From Clostridiales bacterium (GTDB lineage Bacteria; Bacillota; Clostridia; Monoglobales; Monoglobaceae): a stretch of 5,816 nt of DNA. Below, piece by piece: positions 5,803-5,816 of this stretch. Position numbers and translations under genes: made by a program. The stretch covers positions 1-5,816 of the forward strand of contig JAEDLZ010000078.1 of assembly GCA_016303265.1 (NCBI GenBank). Direction: 5' to 3'. Numbering within the stretch: position 1 is the first letter of the stretch; each line of letters opens with the position of its first letter. The notes beneath the pieces were generated by a model. That model saw only the letters and a list, made by a program, of their open reading frames with translations. It did no database searches and was not told where the DNA came from.

Positions 5803-5816
5803 ATGGATATATTTTT

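Overview
The window looks like part of a chromosome from a Gram-positive anaerobe of the class Clostridia, probably a gut or rumen lineage. The signs are a surface protein ending in three SLH (S-layer homology) modules, strong GGAGG-type ribosome binding sites, sigma-A type promoters, an AzlCD pair and a clostridial-style M20 amidohydrolase. Base composition is moderate, with AT-rich intergenic DNA. No rRNA, tRNA, CRISPR, transposase or phage gene is visible. All genes found are on the + strand.

Layout. (1) Positions 1-2739 hold the 3' part of a large gene for a cell-wall-attached protein. It is open at the left edge, so its signal peptide and first domains lie outside. Visible parts, in order, are: the end of a beta-sandwich, a roughly 250-residue surface domain that I also associate with Bacteroidota surface proteins, two cadherin-like sandwiches, a DUF4430 (transcobalamin C-terminal-like) domain, an InlB-type B-repeat and three SLH modules. 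(2) Positions 2740-3250 are a gap of about 510 bases. The first 325 bases have no supportable gene or convincing terminator. The rest holds a good promoter and a leader with a perfect 10-bp inverted repeat. (3) Positions 3251-4477 encode an intact M20D metallo-amidohydrolase. (4) Positions 4478-4654 hold a strong hairpin whose 3' arm overlaps a Shine-Dalgarno sequence, then a 31-codon ORF. (5) azlC and azlD overlap by 8 bases and end in a textbook intrinsic terminator. (6) The last 90 bases hold a promoter with an inverted repeat over its -35 box, for a gene beyond the right edge.

How it fits together. The M20D enzyme, the micro-ORF, azlC and azlD probably form one transcript from the promoter at 3065 to the terminator at 5723. 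The enzyme would release free amino acids from N-acyl conjugates, and AzlCD would export excess branched-chain or other hydrophobic amino acids. The surface protein is probably transcribed separately and belongs with genes to the left. Its DUF4430 domain makes capture of a corrinoid or another small ligand at the cell surface a reasonable but unproven idea.

The points most worth a second look are the hairpin and micro-ORF in front of azlC, which has no ribosome binding site of its own, and the domain mix of the surface protein. I did not find clear evidence of a wholly new system.
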